Assembly: GCF_011762045.1 (NCBI RefSeq)
Contig: NZ_JAASQS010000002.1
Span: forward strand, 62,001-126,000
DNA from: Rhizomicrobium electricum
GTDB taxonomy: Bacteria; Pseudomonadota; Alphaproteobacteria; Micropepsales; Micropepsaceae
Direction of reading: 5' to 3'
Length of the DNA: 64,000 bases
Made by a program: the position numbers and the translations under genes
Part shown: positions 8,525 through 17,586 of the stretch, one piece after another
Layout: the number at the start of each line of letters is the position of its first letter
Numbering within the stretch: position 1 is the stretch's first letter
The notes under the pieces: model-generated
Seen by the model: only the letters and a program-made list of their open reading frames with translations
The model's database searches: none
Told to the model about the DNA's origin: nothing

Positions 8525-8755
8525 TCAGGCGCGGCTGGCCGGCGCCGGCGGCAAATCCATTTCCAGGATCGCCATGTTGAAGGCGTAGGAGATCTCGCCG
8601 TCTTCTTCATCCTTGAAGACAACGCCGATGAACTCGCCGTTGACCATCACCTCGACGGAATCGGGCTGCTTGGGACGCTCCACCAGGGTGATCGTGTCCA
8701 GTCGGAACAGGTTCCGCAGATATTTTTCGACACGCCAGATTTCGCTACGGTTCAC
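8525..8755 (-). CDS. DUF3126 family protein
   Basis: The product is 76 residues. The start is GTG 8755 (VNRSEIWRVEKYL), chosen because GGAGG lies 6-7 bases upstream; an ATG at 8767 overlaps that site. The body has the DUF3126 signature: EKYLRNLF, then DSVEVMVNGEFIGVVFKDEE, GEISYAFNMAILEMDL. The family is small, cytosolic and largely alphaproteobacterial, of unknown function. It is the first gene of a probable two-gene unit with the membrane protein downstream. Confidence 0.88.
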   Translation of the reverse strand: MNRSEIWRVEKYLRNLFRLDTITLVERPKQPDSVEVMVNGEFIGVVFKDEEDGEISYAFNMAILEMDLPPAPASRA

Positions 8756-8875
8756 TCTCGCCTCCATCGCGGACGGTTTGGAGTCGCATGCCCGCTTGGG
8801 CCGGTCAAGCAACTTCCGGTCCGAAATCCGGAATCGCTGCCGATTGCCGCGATAGCGACTCGCAAATTGCGCCGG

Positions 8876-9691
8876 TTACAGCCCGTCGCCCTCGTCGATG
8901 AACTGATTCATTTCCTGGCTGGGACGGTCGCAGCCGGCACAATGCACCAGCTTGGCGGGAACGCCCACCGCCGTGCAGTGCGCCGGAATCGACTTCAGCA
9001 CCACCGAACCCGCACCGATACGCGAATACTCGCCGACCGTGATGTTGCCGAGCACCTTGGCGCCCATCGACAACAACACGCCGCGGCCGATCTTGGGATG
9101 GCGATCGCCGGTTTCCTTGCCGGTACCGCCGAGCGTCACGCCGTGCAGCATCGAAACGTCGTCGCCGACCACGGCGGTCTCACCGATCACCACGCCGGTG
9201 GCATGGTCGATCATGATTCCGCGTCCGAGCTGCGCCGCCGGATGGATATCGACGTCGAACAGCTCCGAAATACGGCTCTGGAAGAACAGCGCCATGCCTT
9301 CGCGCCCGACCGTCCACAGCCAATGCGAAATGCGATAGCACTGCAGCGAGTGGAAGCCTTTGTAGTAGAGGAACGCTTCGACATAGGAATGGCACGCCGG
9401 ATCGCGTTCGAACACGGCGGAAAGATCGGCCCGTACCGCCTGCCCGATACCGGGGTCGGCGGTCAGCGCCTGATCGAAAATCTCGCGCGCCTGCATCGGG
9501 CTGATATCGTCGTCCCCCACCTTCTTGGCGAGGTGGTACGATAGAGCGTCTTCCAGCCGGGCATGGTTGAGGATCGTGGCATGGACGAAACTCGCCAGAG
9601 CCGGCTCCCGCGTGGCCAACTGCTCCGCCTGCTGCCGCAGGGCAGTCCAGATCGGGTCGACGGCCGCCACTTTTTCGAACGAAACAGACAT
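8876..9691 (-). CDS. cysE: Serine O-acetyltransferase
   Basis: This 271-residue enzyme would acetylate L-serine with acetyl-CoA to O-acetylserine, the first step of cysteine synthesis, in the cytosol. The N-terminal helical SATase domain (PIWTALRQQAEQLATREPAL) spans about 10-150 and is followed by left-handed beta-helix hexapeptides (about 155-240) with the catalytic-type DIHPAAQLGRGIMIDHATG and VSMLHGVTLGGTGKE motifs. The C-terminal tail after residue 245 is the usual cysteine-feedback region. AGGAGAGGAAA precedes ATG 9691. The next gene, a nitroreductase, is divergent, with 114 bp between. Confidence 0.95.
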   Translation of the reverse strand: MSVSFEKVAAVDPIWTALRQQAEQLATREPALASFVHATILNHARLEDALSYHLAKKVGDDDISPMQAREIFDQALTADPGIGQAVRADLSAVFERDPACHSYVEAFLYYKGFHSLQCYRISHWLWTVGREGMALFFQSRISELFDVDIHPAAQLGRGIMIDHATGVVIGETAVVGDDVSMLHGVTLGGTGKETGDRHPKIGRGVLLSMGAKVLGNITVGEYSRIGAGSVVLKSIPAHCTAVGVPAKLVHCAGCDRPSQEMNQFIDEGDGL

Positions 9692-9805
9692 TTTCCTCTC
9701 CTGCGGCGCACTTTATCGTATGGAGGCAGTACCGCCAAACGCTCCGGCATCAAACTGCATAGATAGGTGCCCGAACACCACCCTGCAATCAGCCCTACGG
9801 AAATT

Positions 9806-10390
9806 ATGGAAAATCCCCTCAATCGCCCTGCTCCCGACGCCATCGACCTCCTGCTCAGCCGCCGTTCCGGCTCGGCCAAGGCCATGACCGGGCCGGGGCC
9901 CGACGCCGCCGAACTGGCGACAATCCTGAAGGCCGCCGCGCGCGTGCCCGACCACGGCAAACTGTTCCCCTGGCGCTTTGTCGTCTTCGAAGGCGACGCC
10001 CGCACCCGCGCCGGCAAGCTGCTGGTCGAGGCACTGTGCGAGACCGAGAAGTTGTCCGAGGAGCGGGCGGCCCAGGAGGCTGGCCGGTTTCTGCGCGCGC
10101 CCGTGGTGGTGGCCGTCGTCAGCCGCACCCGCGAGGGCATCCCCATTCCCCTATGGGAGCAGGAATTGTCGGCCGGTGCCGTCTGCCAGACCATGCTGAT
10201 GGCGGCGCACGCGCTCGGCTACGTCGCCAACTGGCTGACCGAATGGTACGCCTATCATCCCGGCGTGAAGGAGCGCTTTGGTCTCAAGCCGGGCGAACGC
10301 ATTGCGGGCTTCATCTACATCGGCAAAAGCGCGGTCGAACTCGAAGAACGCGTGCGGCCGGACATGGCGAAGATCGTCACGCGCTTCTAG
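9806..10390 (+). CDS. Nitroreductase family protein (YdjA-like)
   Basis: The 194-residue protein resembles the compact YdjA-type nitroreductases: DLLLSRRSGSAKAMTGPGP (FMN phosphate-binding RRS), ARVPDHGKLFPWRFVVF, a central GAVCQTMLMAAHALGYVANWLTEW and a final ERIAGFIYIGK. Such enzymes are FMN-dependent dimers using NAD(P)H; the natural substrate is usually unknown. ATG 9806 is preferred to a GTG at 9767 because GGA lies at the right distance and the domain begins soon after. The stop overlaps by 4 bp the end of the convergent minus-strand cassette. Confidence 0.88.
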   Translation: MENPLNRPAPDAIDLLLSRRSGSAKAMTGPGPDAAELATILKAAARVPDHGKLFPWRFVVFEGDARTRAGKLLVEALCETEKLSEERAAQEAGRFLRAPVVVAVVSRTREGIPIPLWEQELSAGAVCQTMLMAAHALGYVANWLTEWYAYHPGVKERFGLKPGERIAGFIYIGKSAVELEERVRPDMAKIVTRF

Positions 10391-11010
10391 CGGGCGCCGC
10401 AGTAGACGCTGACCGGCGGCTTTGCATCGGTCTTGACCGGTGCCCCTGTCGCCCAGGCGAAGCCGCCGAACGCCACAGTGCCGATCACTGCAGCGGTCAG
10501 CAGTCGCGCGCGCCGGTGCTTGAAATCCTCCCGCATCCGTTCGTAGTGCGACACGGTGATGATGCGCATGACGAACGTCTGCATTTTGTCGAGTTGGGCG
10601 CGGAGTTTTTCCTTTTCCTTCTCGTCCTCGGTATCCGCCAGTTCGCCGCGCCGTTGCTTGCGCTCGAACAGGAATTCCTCGAGGCTGTGATACCCGAACG
10701 GCAGCAAATCGTCGGCGTGCGCATCGACGTATTCCGATTGCTCGCTCCGGACCTGGCTCAGGTAATAGGTGTCCAGGAGCAAGACGTCCGACGCTTCTTT
10801 GATCGCCCACAGGATCATGCCGACGCCAACGCCGCCGCAGAGGATCGCTACGGCCAGCCGGTTACCTTCGAGGGCGCCGAAATTCGCCAGCGGGCTCGTT
10901 CCCACCATGATCGCCAACGGCGCGGCGAACGCGGCGATGACCCATTTGATGGTTTCTCGAATGGTGTTGGCGGGCGTTTCGCCGGATTTGTCGCCCGCGT
11001 CGGCGCTCAC
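10387..11010 (-). CDS. Three-span membrane protein with coiled coil, unrecognised (cassette gene 2)
   Basis: The 207-residue protein has two membrane segments near the N-terminus (about 22-42 and 52-70), a charged cytosolic helical region (about 80-160: RKQRRGELADTEDEKEKEK, likely coiled coil) and a third membrane span (about 168-190). Start is GTG 11010, with GAGG upstream; it overlaps the stop of the preceding gene (GTGA), so the two are translationally coupled. I do not recognise it. Membrane anchoring with a cytosolic helical part would suit a sensor or effector subunit, but nothing shows that. Confidence 0.65.
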   Translation of the reverse strand: MSADAGDKSGETPANTIRETIKWVIAAFAAPLAIMVGTSPLANFGALEGNRLAVAILCGGVGVGMILWAIKEASDVLLLDTYYLSQVRSEQSEYVDAHADDLLPFGYHSLEEFLFERKQRRGELADTEDEKEKEKLRAQLDKMQTFVMRIITVSHYERMREDFKHRRARLLTAAVIGTVAFGGFAWATGAPVKTDAKPPVSVYCGAR

Positions 11011-11336
11011 CGGGCACCTCTTCGCGATGCGGACGGTACTTTGCCCATCGCAACGCCTTTGACGACCAGCGGCTTGGCGCGCTCGGCGCCCAGCGCTTTC
11101 GTCAGCCGGGTGCGAAGCTGCTTGTTGTCGAGATCGAGCTTGAAATTCATGTAATTCGCGCCGCTCTCGTCGGTTGCGCTTGGGGGACCATAGCTCAGCA
11201 GCCGAACCTTGATGGTCTCCTTCTTTCCCGCGAAGAGATCGTCAATATCCTGCCGCGAAATCGTCGCTGAACCGCGACAGCCTTGGCAGCGGATCTTGAG
11301 CGTGTCGGTGTCGCTGCGCGTGAAACACAACGCCAT
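11007..11336 (-). CDS. Small CxxC protein, unrecognised (cassette gene 1)
   Basis: The 109-residue protein starts at ATG 11336 (MALCFTRSDTDTLKIRCQGC). It has three cysteines near the N-terminus; the CxxC at about 17-20 could bind metal. A possible interaction surface follows (SATISRQDIDDLFAGKKETI), and the C-terminus is basic (residues 75-109). The start codon of the downstream membrane protein overlaps its stop, so the pair is an operon. No family is recognised. A longer start at 11360 has no obvious ribosome binding site. Confidence 0.6.
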   Translation of the reverse strand: MALCFTRSDTDTLKIRCQGCRGSATISRQDIDDLFAGKKETIKVRLLSYGPPSATDESGANYMNFKLDLDNKQLRTRLTKALGAERAKPLVVKGVAMGKVPSASRRGAR

Positions 11337-11456
11337 GGTGCCCTCCAGCCGGTGAGTCACATCCGCACTTCAGGATAGTACTACAATTATTGGTTGCAAC
11401 ACCAAACCATCGGTTGGCTCGGGCACCCAATGCAGATGCTTTAGGGCAATGTTCGA

Positions 11457-12680
11457 TCACGCCGCGGCAGTGCTGTCCGCAGCGATCGTCCGCCCCGGCG
11501 GCAGATGGATGCGGACCGTCGTGCCGACGTCGCGTTTGCTTTCGATCGACAGCGTCCCTCCATGCCGCTCGGTGAGAGCCTTGGCGAGCGACAAACCGAG
11601 ACCGGTGCCTTCCACATTGCGCGCGTGCGGGGACGACACTTGGCGGAACGGCTCCAGCGCGATCGGGATTTCGTCCGGCGCCATGCCGATGCCGGTATCG
11701 GCGACACTGATTTCGACGCCGCCGTTCGCCGCAACGCAGGCGCCGATCGTGACCGTGCCGTCCGGCAGCGTGAATTTCACGGCGTTTGACAAAAGGTTCA
11801 GCAGCACCTGCTTCAACCGCAGCGCATCGGCGCGGACCGGAGGCAATTCGTCGGGCATGGCAAGGCAGAGCCTCACTTTGCCGTCGGCCGCACGTCCGGC
11901 CAGGAACTTCACCGCATCCTGCAGCAAGGCGCAAAGATCGACCGGCTCGGAATGCAGCTCCAGATGGCCGGCATCGATCTTCGAAAGATCGAGGATGTCG
12001 TTGATAAGTGCCAGCAGATGTCGTCCGGCACCGAGAATGTCGTTGGCGTAATCGCCGTAGCGCTTGACCGAATGCGGCCCGAACATCTCGCCCGCGATCA
12101 CTTCCGAAAAGCCGATGATGGCGTTGAGCGGCGTGCGCAATTCGTGGCTCATCAAGGCGAGAAAATTCGAACGCGTACGATCGGCGTCGTCCGCGGCCAC
12201 CATGGCGGCATTGAGCTGCTCTTCGCGCGCAGCCAGGAGCGCCATCTTCGCCTTGACCAGTTCCTCCGACGTGCCGATACCGAGATACTTGCCGCCCTGG
12301 GTGATGACGAAGCACTCGCGCAACGCATCGGGATGATCCTCGGTGATCGTGGCGGCGACCTCGCTCACCCGCATGTTTTCGTCGAGAACCAGGGCATAAG
12401 GATTGGCCAGCGCCATGATCGACCGCCGGCCGTAAAGCTCAGGTATGAAGCGCTGGGCGTATTTCGACAGGAAGCGCAGCCGATTGATCAATCCAAGCAC
12501 GCGGCCGTCGTAATCGACCACGGCTGCGGCACGCGGAGCACCGGGCGCATGCAGCATCTCATAGACTTCGGCGCAGGTGGCATCCTCTGAAATCGGAGGC
12601 AGTCCGACCGCGATCCGTCCCGCCGTCCAGGCGGCATCGATATCCGGCTTGCTGGCATGTACGCCGCCAAACGAACTCAT
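11457..12680 (-). CDS. Sensor histidine kinase with CBS-like N-terminal domain
   Basis: The 407-residue protein has no membrane span. Residues 30-145 look like a pair of CBS-type motifs (AAVVDYDGRVLGLINRLRF and CFVITQGGKYLGIGTSEEL). A HisKA domain follows with phospho-acceptor His179 (LALMSHELRTPLNAIIGFS), then a HATPase_c domain with the N box (LLNLLSNAVKF), the DTGIGM box and GTGLGLSLAK. No receiver domain is present and no response regulator gene adjoins it, so the partner is elsewhere. It would sense an intracellular signal, perhaps a nucleotide if the CBS reading is right; this is inference. Confidence 0.88.
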   Translation of the reverse strand: MSSFGGVHASKPDIDAAWTAGRIAVGLPPISEDATCAEVYEMLHAPGAPRAAAVVDYDGRVLGLINRLRFLSKYAQRFIPELYGRRSIMALANPYALVLDENMRVSEVAATITEDHPDALRECFVITQGGKYLGIGTSEELVKAKMALLAAREEQLNAAMVAADDADRTRSNFLALMSHELRTPLNAIIGFSEVIAGEMFGPHSVKRYGDYANDILGAGRHLLALINDILDLSKIDAGHLELHSEPVDLCALLQDAVKFLAGRAADGKVRLCLAMPDELPPVRADALRLKQVLLNLLSNAVKFTLPDGTVTIGACVAANGGVEISVADTGIGMAPDEIPIALEPFRQVSSPHARNVEGTGLGLSLAKALTERHGGTLSIESKRDVGTTVRIHLPPGRTIAADSTAAA

Positions 12681-12776
12681 ACGCTTACCCGCCCGTTGCT
12701 CGCGCGGACGAAAGTAGGCAGGCGTCGTTTGCTGTCCGTTAAAGCGGGCGCGCCGGAACGCCGCGTTTTTGCGAAG

Positions 12777-13394
12777 TTATTGTGACAGTCGCACCGCGTG
12801 CAACTCCCGAATGAAATCGCCGCCCGAAACCGTCGCCGTTACGTCGCCGAGCCGCCTCACATCGCCGACCGTGTGGTAATGCTGATAGCCCGGCCGGTCG
12901 GGATGAATGGTGTCGATGATCAGAGTGCGTACCGGCGTTCTATCGGTAAGTCCGGCGATAGCCGTTACGATGTCGTCGAACGGCAGCATGTGCGGCCAGT
13001 TCACCGCCACCAGCACATCGATCGGTCCGCCGACTATGGCGGCTATCGCCACAGGTTTGCACAGATCGCCTTGATGAAACGCCACCGCGGAACCATGCAG
13101 CGCCTTCGCGCCTTCGATCACGGATGCTTCGAGATCGAAGCCGAACCGGCGCGGAGCCTTGATGCGGCATATGATTTCGCCCAAGCCGCAACCGATCTCC
13201 ACCACCGTCTCGGGCGCAAAGCCGTCGATCACCGCAACCACGCGCCGTTTGTAGGGTCGCCGCCGGTAAGGGCTTTTTACATGCCAATGATCGAAGCCGA
13301 ATTCCTCTTGCAGATGCCCGTAACGCCGGAAATCCGGAATGCTCCGCATTAGCCGGAAGAGATCGGCGGTGGAGCGCATTGGGTGTATTCTCAT
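12777..13394 (-). CDS. Class I SAM-dependent methyltransferase
   Basis: The 205-residue protein (start at ATG 13394, MRIHPMRSTADLFR; an upstream start at 13415 is possible) has the Rossmann motif I VVEIGCGLGEI near residue 73, an acidic motif II (RFGFDLEASVIEGAK), then GDLC and a motif-IV-like PIDVLVAVNWPHMLPFDD. The substrate is unknown. It follows queE by 24 bp and may be cotranscribed with the queC-queE pair, but nothing in the sequence links it to queuosine synthesis. Confidence 0.8.
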   Translation of the reverse strand: MRIHPMRSTADLFRLMRSIPDFRRYGHLQEEFGFDHWHVKSPYRRRPYKRRVVAVIDGFAPETVVEIGCGLGEIICRIKAPRRFGFDLEASVIEGAKALHGSAVAFHQGDLCKPVAIAAIVGGPIDVLVAVNWPHMLPFDDIVTAIAGLTDRTPVRTLIIDTIHPDRPGYQHYHTVGDVRRLGDVTATVSGGDFIRELHAVRLSQ

Positions 13395-13418
13395 GGGCTC
13401 CACCGTTGGCAGCATCCG

Positions 13419-14054
13419 TTATCGGATATCGAGATACTTGTGTATTTGCAGCGACAATCGCCACTGCGGATGCTTCAAGCAGTATTCGACGGCGGCGCGC
13501 GTGTTGGCCTCGCGATCGGGTCCGTCCATCGGTTGCAGGAAATAGTAATCGAACAGAAGATCGGCGTATTTCTCCGGCGGCGCGCCCTCCTGCGGATAGA
13601 CGAGCTTCAACTCCTGGCCGGTTTCGATCGCCAACTCGTTGCCCGCTTTGGGACTGACGCAGATCCATTCGATACCCGGCGGCGGCAGGATGGTGCCGTT
13701 GGTTTCGATGGCGATCTCGAAATCGTGGATATGCAGCGCTGCGATCAGCGCCTCGTCGAGCTGCAACAGCGGCTCGCCGCCCGTGCACACCACATAAGGT
13801 TGGGCGAAATTATCCTTCGGCCATTCGGCGGCGACCGCATCGGCGAGCGATTGCGCATCGGCGTATTTGCCGCCCTTGGTGCCGTCGGTACCGACGAAAT
13901 CCGTATCGCAGAAGGTGCACTTGGCGTCGGCGCGATCGGCTTCGACGCCGTTCCACAAATTGCAGCCGGCAAAGCGCAGGAACACCGCCGCGCGGCCGGA
14001 GCGGGCGCCCTCGCCTTGCAGCGTGTAGAAGATTTCCTTGACCGCGTACGTCAT
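13419..14054 (-). CDS. queE: 7-carboxy-7-deazaguanine synthase QueE
   Basis: This radical SAM enzyme (211 residues) converts 6-carboxytetrahydropterin to 7-carboxy-7-deazaguanine in the queuosine/preQ0 pathway. The start is ATG 14054 ([16 protein letters not shown]). The cluster motif is the extended alphaproteobacterial form, C-x14-C-x2-[10 protein letters not shown], a loop of about a dozen residues, then KCTFCDTDF. The GGEPLLQ (GGE) motif and the IETNGT motif for SAM and substrate follow. It overlaps queC by 4 bp (ATGA), so the two are coupled. QueD is not in the window. Confidence 0.95.
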   Translation of the reverse strand: MTYAVKEIFYTLQGEGARSGRAAVFLRFAGCNLWNGVEADRADAKCTFCDTDFVGTDGTKGGKYADAQSLADAVAAEWPKDNFAQPYVVCTGGEPLLQLDEALIAALHIHDFEIAIETNGTILPPPGIEWICVSPKAGNELAIETGQELKLVYPQEGAPPEKYADLLFDYYFLQPMDGPDREANTRAAVEYCLKHPQWRLSLQIHKYLDIR

Positions 14055-14761
14055 CGCGCGGCAGCGTAACGCGCGTACCCCTTGGCGCGCAAATCGCACG
14101 CCGGACAGGCGCCGCAGCCGTAGCCCCAGTCATGGCGATGGGTGCGATCGCCCTCGTAGCAGGTGACGGTCTCCTCGACGATGAGATCGATCAGCGCCGT
14201 CCCGCCGAGTTCTTCCGCCAGAGCCCAGGTGGCGCCTTTGTCGATGTACATCAGCGGCGTATGCACGGTCACGCGCCGGTCGAGCGCCAACGTCAAAGCC
14301 TCGGCGGTCGCGACGACGGTCTTCTCGCGGCAATCGGGATAGCCGGAGAAATCGGTCTCGCACATGCCGCCGACCAGATCGGCGATGCCGCGCCGGTAGC
14401 CGAGCGCCGCCGCCGACGTCAGGAACAGCACATTGCGGCCGGGCACGAAACTGGTCGGCAGGCCGTCGCGGCCCATCTCGATCTTGGTCGCATCGGTCAG
14501 GGCGCTGCCGCCGATCTGCTTCAGCACGTCGAGCGTCAGCATGTGATCTTCGCCGAGCCGTTCGGCCCAGGCGGGAAACTGCGTCCGGATCGCGCCAAGG
14601 ATGCGGCCGCGCGCGTCCAGCTCCACCCGATGGCGCTGGCCGTAATCGAAGCCGACCGTCTCCACCCGCGCGAAATGCGTGAGAGCCCAGGCCAGACAGG
14701 TGGTCGAATCCTGCCCGCCGGAAAACAGTACGAGGGCGCTGTCTGCCGAATTATCCGTCAT
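14051..14761 (-). CDS. queC: 7-cyano-7-deazaguanine synthase QueC
   Basis: The 236-residue enzyme makes preQ0 from the QueE product with ATP and ammonia. The PP-loop is at the N-terminus ([18 protein letters not shown]), the family motif [12 protein letters not shown] follows, and the zinc-binding cysteines lie near the C-terminus ([17 protein letters not shown]). It precedes queE with a 4-bp overlap. A sensor kinase gene ends 37 bp upstream and may share the transcript. I see no preQ1 riboswitch-like sequence before it. Confidence 0.96.
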   Translation of the reverse strand: MTDNSADSALVLFSGGQDSTTCLAWALTHFARVETVGFDYGQRHRVELDARGRILGAIRTQFPAWAERLGEDHMLTLDVLKQIGGSALTDATKIEMGRDGLPTSFVPGRNVLFLTSAAALGYRRGIADLVGGMCETDFSGYPDCREKTVVATAEALTLALDRRVTVHTPLMYIDKGATWALAEELGGTALIDLIVEETVTCYEGDRTHRHDWGYGCGACPACDLRAKGYARYAAAR

Positions 14762-14798
14762 GGCGGCGGTTTAGACGAAGCGCAGGGCCAAGGGAAGA

Positions 14799-16112
14799 CT
14801 AGCCGTACGCGGCCTCGATTTCGGGCTCCTGGCGCCGCAAGCAGGCCTCGGGCAGTTCGACCGTGACCGTGGTCCCTTTGCCCTCGGCGCTGGCGATGGC
14901 GAGGCTGCCGCCGTGCAATTTGGTCAAGGCATGGGCAATCGGCAGGCCGAGCCCGGCCCCTTCGAACCGCCGGGCCAGCGAGGCGTCGGCCTGCTGGAAC
15001 GGCTGCAGGACCAAGGCGATGGCCTCCTCCGACATGCCGATGCCGCTGTCGCTGACGGCGAAATGCACCGCGCCGGTATCGGTCCGCCAGGCCCGAAGCC
15101 GCACCGCTCCGGGCGGCGGCGTGAACTTGAGCGCATTGGCCAGCAGATTGGACAGCACCTGCGCCAGCCGCGTCTTGTCGACATGAAGCACCGGCAGATC
15201 GCCCGGAAGGTCCAGTTCCACATCGCGGCCGTCGCCGGTCTGGGCGCGGGCCCGCATCAGCGCCACATCGGCGATCTCGCGGGGACTGCATTCGCAGCGG
15301 TTGAGGACGATGGCGTTGCCTTCGAGCCGCGCCACGTCGAGCACGTCGTTGATGATCGCCAGCAGCTTGTTGCCGCTCGCGGAGATGTCGCGCACGTAGC
15401 CGAGATAGGCCTTGTTGCCGATCGGCCCCAGCATCTCGGTACCGATCATCTCGGAAAATCCGATAATGGCGTTGAGCGGGGTCTTCAGTTCGTGGCTCAT
15501 CATCGCCAGGAAGGCGTTCTTGGTGCGGTTGGCCTGCTCGGCGCGCTTGAGACCCTTCTTGATGGCGCGTTCGGCGGCAAATTTCTGGGTGACGTCCTCC
15601 ACCGTGCCCTGGTAGCAGACGATCTGACCGCGCCAGTCGCGCACCGCGCGGGCGTTCTCGCTGATCCATATGGTCGATCCGTCGCGGCGGCGGATCTCGC
15701 TGACGAAGTGGGACACCTCGTCATGCGCGTCCATGATCTTCTTGAATTCGTCGCGCCGGCTGGGATCGATATAAAGCTGGGAGGCGATGTTGGTGAACGC
15801 GGCTTTCATCTCGGCCGGCGTCGCGTAGCCGTAGATGCGCGCCAGCGCCGGGTTCACATCCAGATAGCGGCCGTCCGGCGAAGTCCGGAAGATGCCTTCG
15901 ATCGCCGACTCAAAAAACCCGCGATAGCTGAAATCGCCGACCAGAAGTTGTTTATCCGAGCGCTCGGCCAACCTGCGCAACAAAATGACGGCAATGACGA
16001 TGCCGATCATGATGACGGCGGCCGTGGCAATTTCGCGCGGTGCCATGACCTGCGTGGCCAACCCGAACAGCAGACCGAGCGCGAAGAACGCCCAGCACGT
16101 TCCGGCTGTCAT
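14799..16112 (-). CDS. Membrane PAS-domain sensor histidine kinase
   Basis: ATG 16112 gives 437 residues. Two membrane spans lie at about 5-22 and 28-46, then a PAS domain (about 60-175: FESAIEGIFRTSPDGRYLDV and the PAC part ending VCYQGTVEDVTQKFAAE), a HisKA domain with His207 (FLAMMSHELKTPLNAIIGF) and a HATPase_c domain (LLANALKF, DSGIGM, GAGLGLPIAHAL). A frame extension to TTG 16208 exists but lacks support. No response regulator is adjacent. The kinase core is close in layout to the CBS-type kinase at 11457-12680, suggesting related recent paralogs. Confidence 0.88.
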   Translation of the reverse strand: MTAGTCWAFFALGLLFGLATQVMAPREIATAAVIMIGIVIAVILLRRLAERSDKQLLVGDFSYRGFFESAIEGIFRTSPDGRYLDVNPALARIYGYATPAEMKAAFTNIASQLYIDPSRRDEFKKIMDAHDEVSHFVSEIRRRDGSTIWISENARAVRDWRGQIVCYQGTVEDVTQKFAAERAIKKGLKRAEQANRTKNAFLAMMSHELKTPLNAIIGFSEMIGTEMLGPIGNKAYLGYVRDISASGNKLLAIINDVLDVARLEGNAIVLNRCECSPREIADVALMRARAQTGDGRDVELDLPGDLPVLHVDKTRLAQVLSNLLANALKFTPPPGAVRLRAWRTDTGAVHFAVSDSGIGMSEEAIALVLQPFQQADASLARRFEGAGLGLPIAHALTKLHGGSLAIASAEGKGTTVTVELPEACLRRQEPEIEAAYG

Positions 16113-16284
16113 ACGCGCACGATCCGGCGAACCCGGCCGGTCGGCAGACCTGAAAAATGCACCCAACGGTCGCACAACTCCCCACTCGGCGTACACACAT
16201 ACAGGCAAGTTCTAAACGGTCTGTTTAGGCTGACTCTTGCGTTCACGGCCTGGGTCCGGCAGTTTGGGCAAGGATCTGGAAGGG

Positions 16285-17415
16285 ATGAGGAATTTGTCAG
16301 TTTTGGCGATATCCGGGTCGGGCGTGTACGTGCCGTCCCAAACCATCAATAACGAAGAACTGGTGGCGTCGTTCAACACTTACGTCCATCGCTACAATAG
16401 CGAGCACGAAGCCGAGATCGCCGCCGGCACGTGCAAGGCCCTCTTGGAATCCTCCTCCGAATTCATCGTCAAGGCGTCGGGCATCAAGAACCGTTACGTG
16501 CTCGACAAGGAAGGCATCCTCGATCCCGATGTGATGTGTCCGCGCATCCCCGAGCGTCCCGATAGCGAACTCTCCGTGATGGCCGAGATGGCCGTGGCGG
16601 CGGCGCGCGAAGCGCTGGCGACGGCGGAGAAGAAGCCCTCCGACATCGACGCCGTGATCTGCTCCTGCGCCGTGCAGCAGCGCGCCTATCCGGCGATGGC
16701 GATCGAGGTTCAGGGCGCCCTCGGCATCACCGGCTTCGCCTTCGACATGAGCGTCGGCTGCGCGTCCGCGACCTATGCGGTCCATATCGCCCGCGGCCTG
16801 ATCGAGACCGGCGGCGCGCGCGCCGTCCTGGTGGTCAATCCCGAAGTCCTCACCGGCCACGCCAATTTCCGCGAGCGCGACAGCCATTTCCTGTTCGGCG
16901 ACGCCTGCACCGCCTACATCGTCGAGCGCGCCGAGACTGCGCGCGGCAGCAATGTCTGGGAAATCGTCTCGACCAAGCTGAAGGCGCAGTTTTCCAACAA
17001 CATCCGCAACAATTTCGGCTTCCTCAATCGCTGCGCGCCGGAAGGCATCGGCAAGCCCGACAAGCTGTTCGTCCAGCAGGGTCGCAAGGTGTTCAAGGAA
17101 GTGCTGCCGCTGGTCGGCCATTTCATCGTCGACCATCTGGCCGAGAACAATCTCACCGCGTCGGACGTCAAGCGCATGTGGCTGCACCAAGCCAACATCA
17201 ACATGAACCTGTTCCTGGCGCACAAGGTGCTCGGCCGCGATCCGACACCCGACGAAGCGCCCAACGTGATCGACCAGTACGCCAACACCTCGTCGGCGGG
17301 CGCGATCATCGCCTTCAACAAGCACAGCGCCGATTTGAAGAGCGGCGACGTCGGTCTGCTCTGCACCTTCGGCGCCGGCTACTCCGCCGGCAGCGTGATC
17401 TTGAAGAAGATGTAG
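16285..17415 (+). CDS. Beta-ketoacyl-ACP synthase III family protein (FabH-like)
   Basis: This 376-residue thiolase-fold enzyme has a Cys-His-Asn triad: Cys159 (DMSVGCASATYAVH), His301 (MWLHQANINMN) and Asn334 (YANTSSAGAI). The GSGVYVPSQTINNEELV start and QQRAYPAMAIEVQGALG motif place it in the longer FabH-like group (about 375 rather than 320 residues), which can start fatty acid or other acyl chains. ATG 16285 has GGAAGGG immediately upstream. It stands alone on the plus strand, so its pathway is not shown by neighbours. Confidence 0.9.
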   Translation: MRNLSVLAISGSGVYVPSQTINNEELVASFNTYVHRYNSEHEAEIAAGTCKALLESSSEFIVKASGIKNRYVLDKEGILDPDVMCPRIPERPDSELSVMAEMAVAAAREALATAEKKPSDIDAVICSCAVQQRAYPAMAIEVQGALGITGFAFDMSVGCASATYAVHIARGLIETGGARAVLVVNPEVLTGHANFRERDSHFLFGDACTAYIVERAETARGSNVWEIVSTKLKAQFSNNIRNNFGFLNRCAPEGIGKPDKLFVQQGRKVFKEVLPLVGHFIVDHLAENNLTASDVKRMWLHQANINMNLFLAHKVLGRDPTPDEAPNVIDQYANTSSAGAIIAFNKHSADLKSGDVGLLCTFGAGYSAGSVILKKM

Positions 17416-17489
17416 GCATCTCCTTCCGCCGCTGCCATTCGTCAGCACACGGATCGCTGCGGCGCGGCAAGGAAAAACACGAACGGGCT

Positions 17490-17508
17490 GTATTTCCCTT
17501 GCGGAAAT
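17490..17508. promoter_or_regulatory. Inverted repeat upstream of the TauE-HD-PTP-NadQ operon
   Basis: TATTTCC-N5-GGAAATA is a perfect 7-bp inverted repeat 78 bases before the GTG start of the TauE-like gene. It could be an operator. There is no known motif I can match it to. Confidence 0.35.
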
Positions 17509-17586
17509 ATCTCATCGTTGCATGGCGCGATAAACGCATGTGATAGTCCGCGCCCTTCCGGGCAGGGCTTCGACACAAGGACGCGC

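Noticed and set aside
14051..14798. preQ1 riboswitch before queC
   Set aside because: The 37-bp gap between the kinase gene and queC is too short and no preQ1-type stem or tail is visible.
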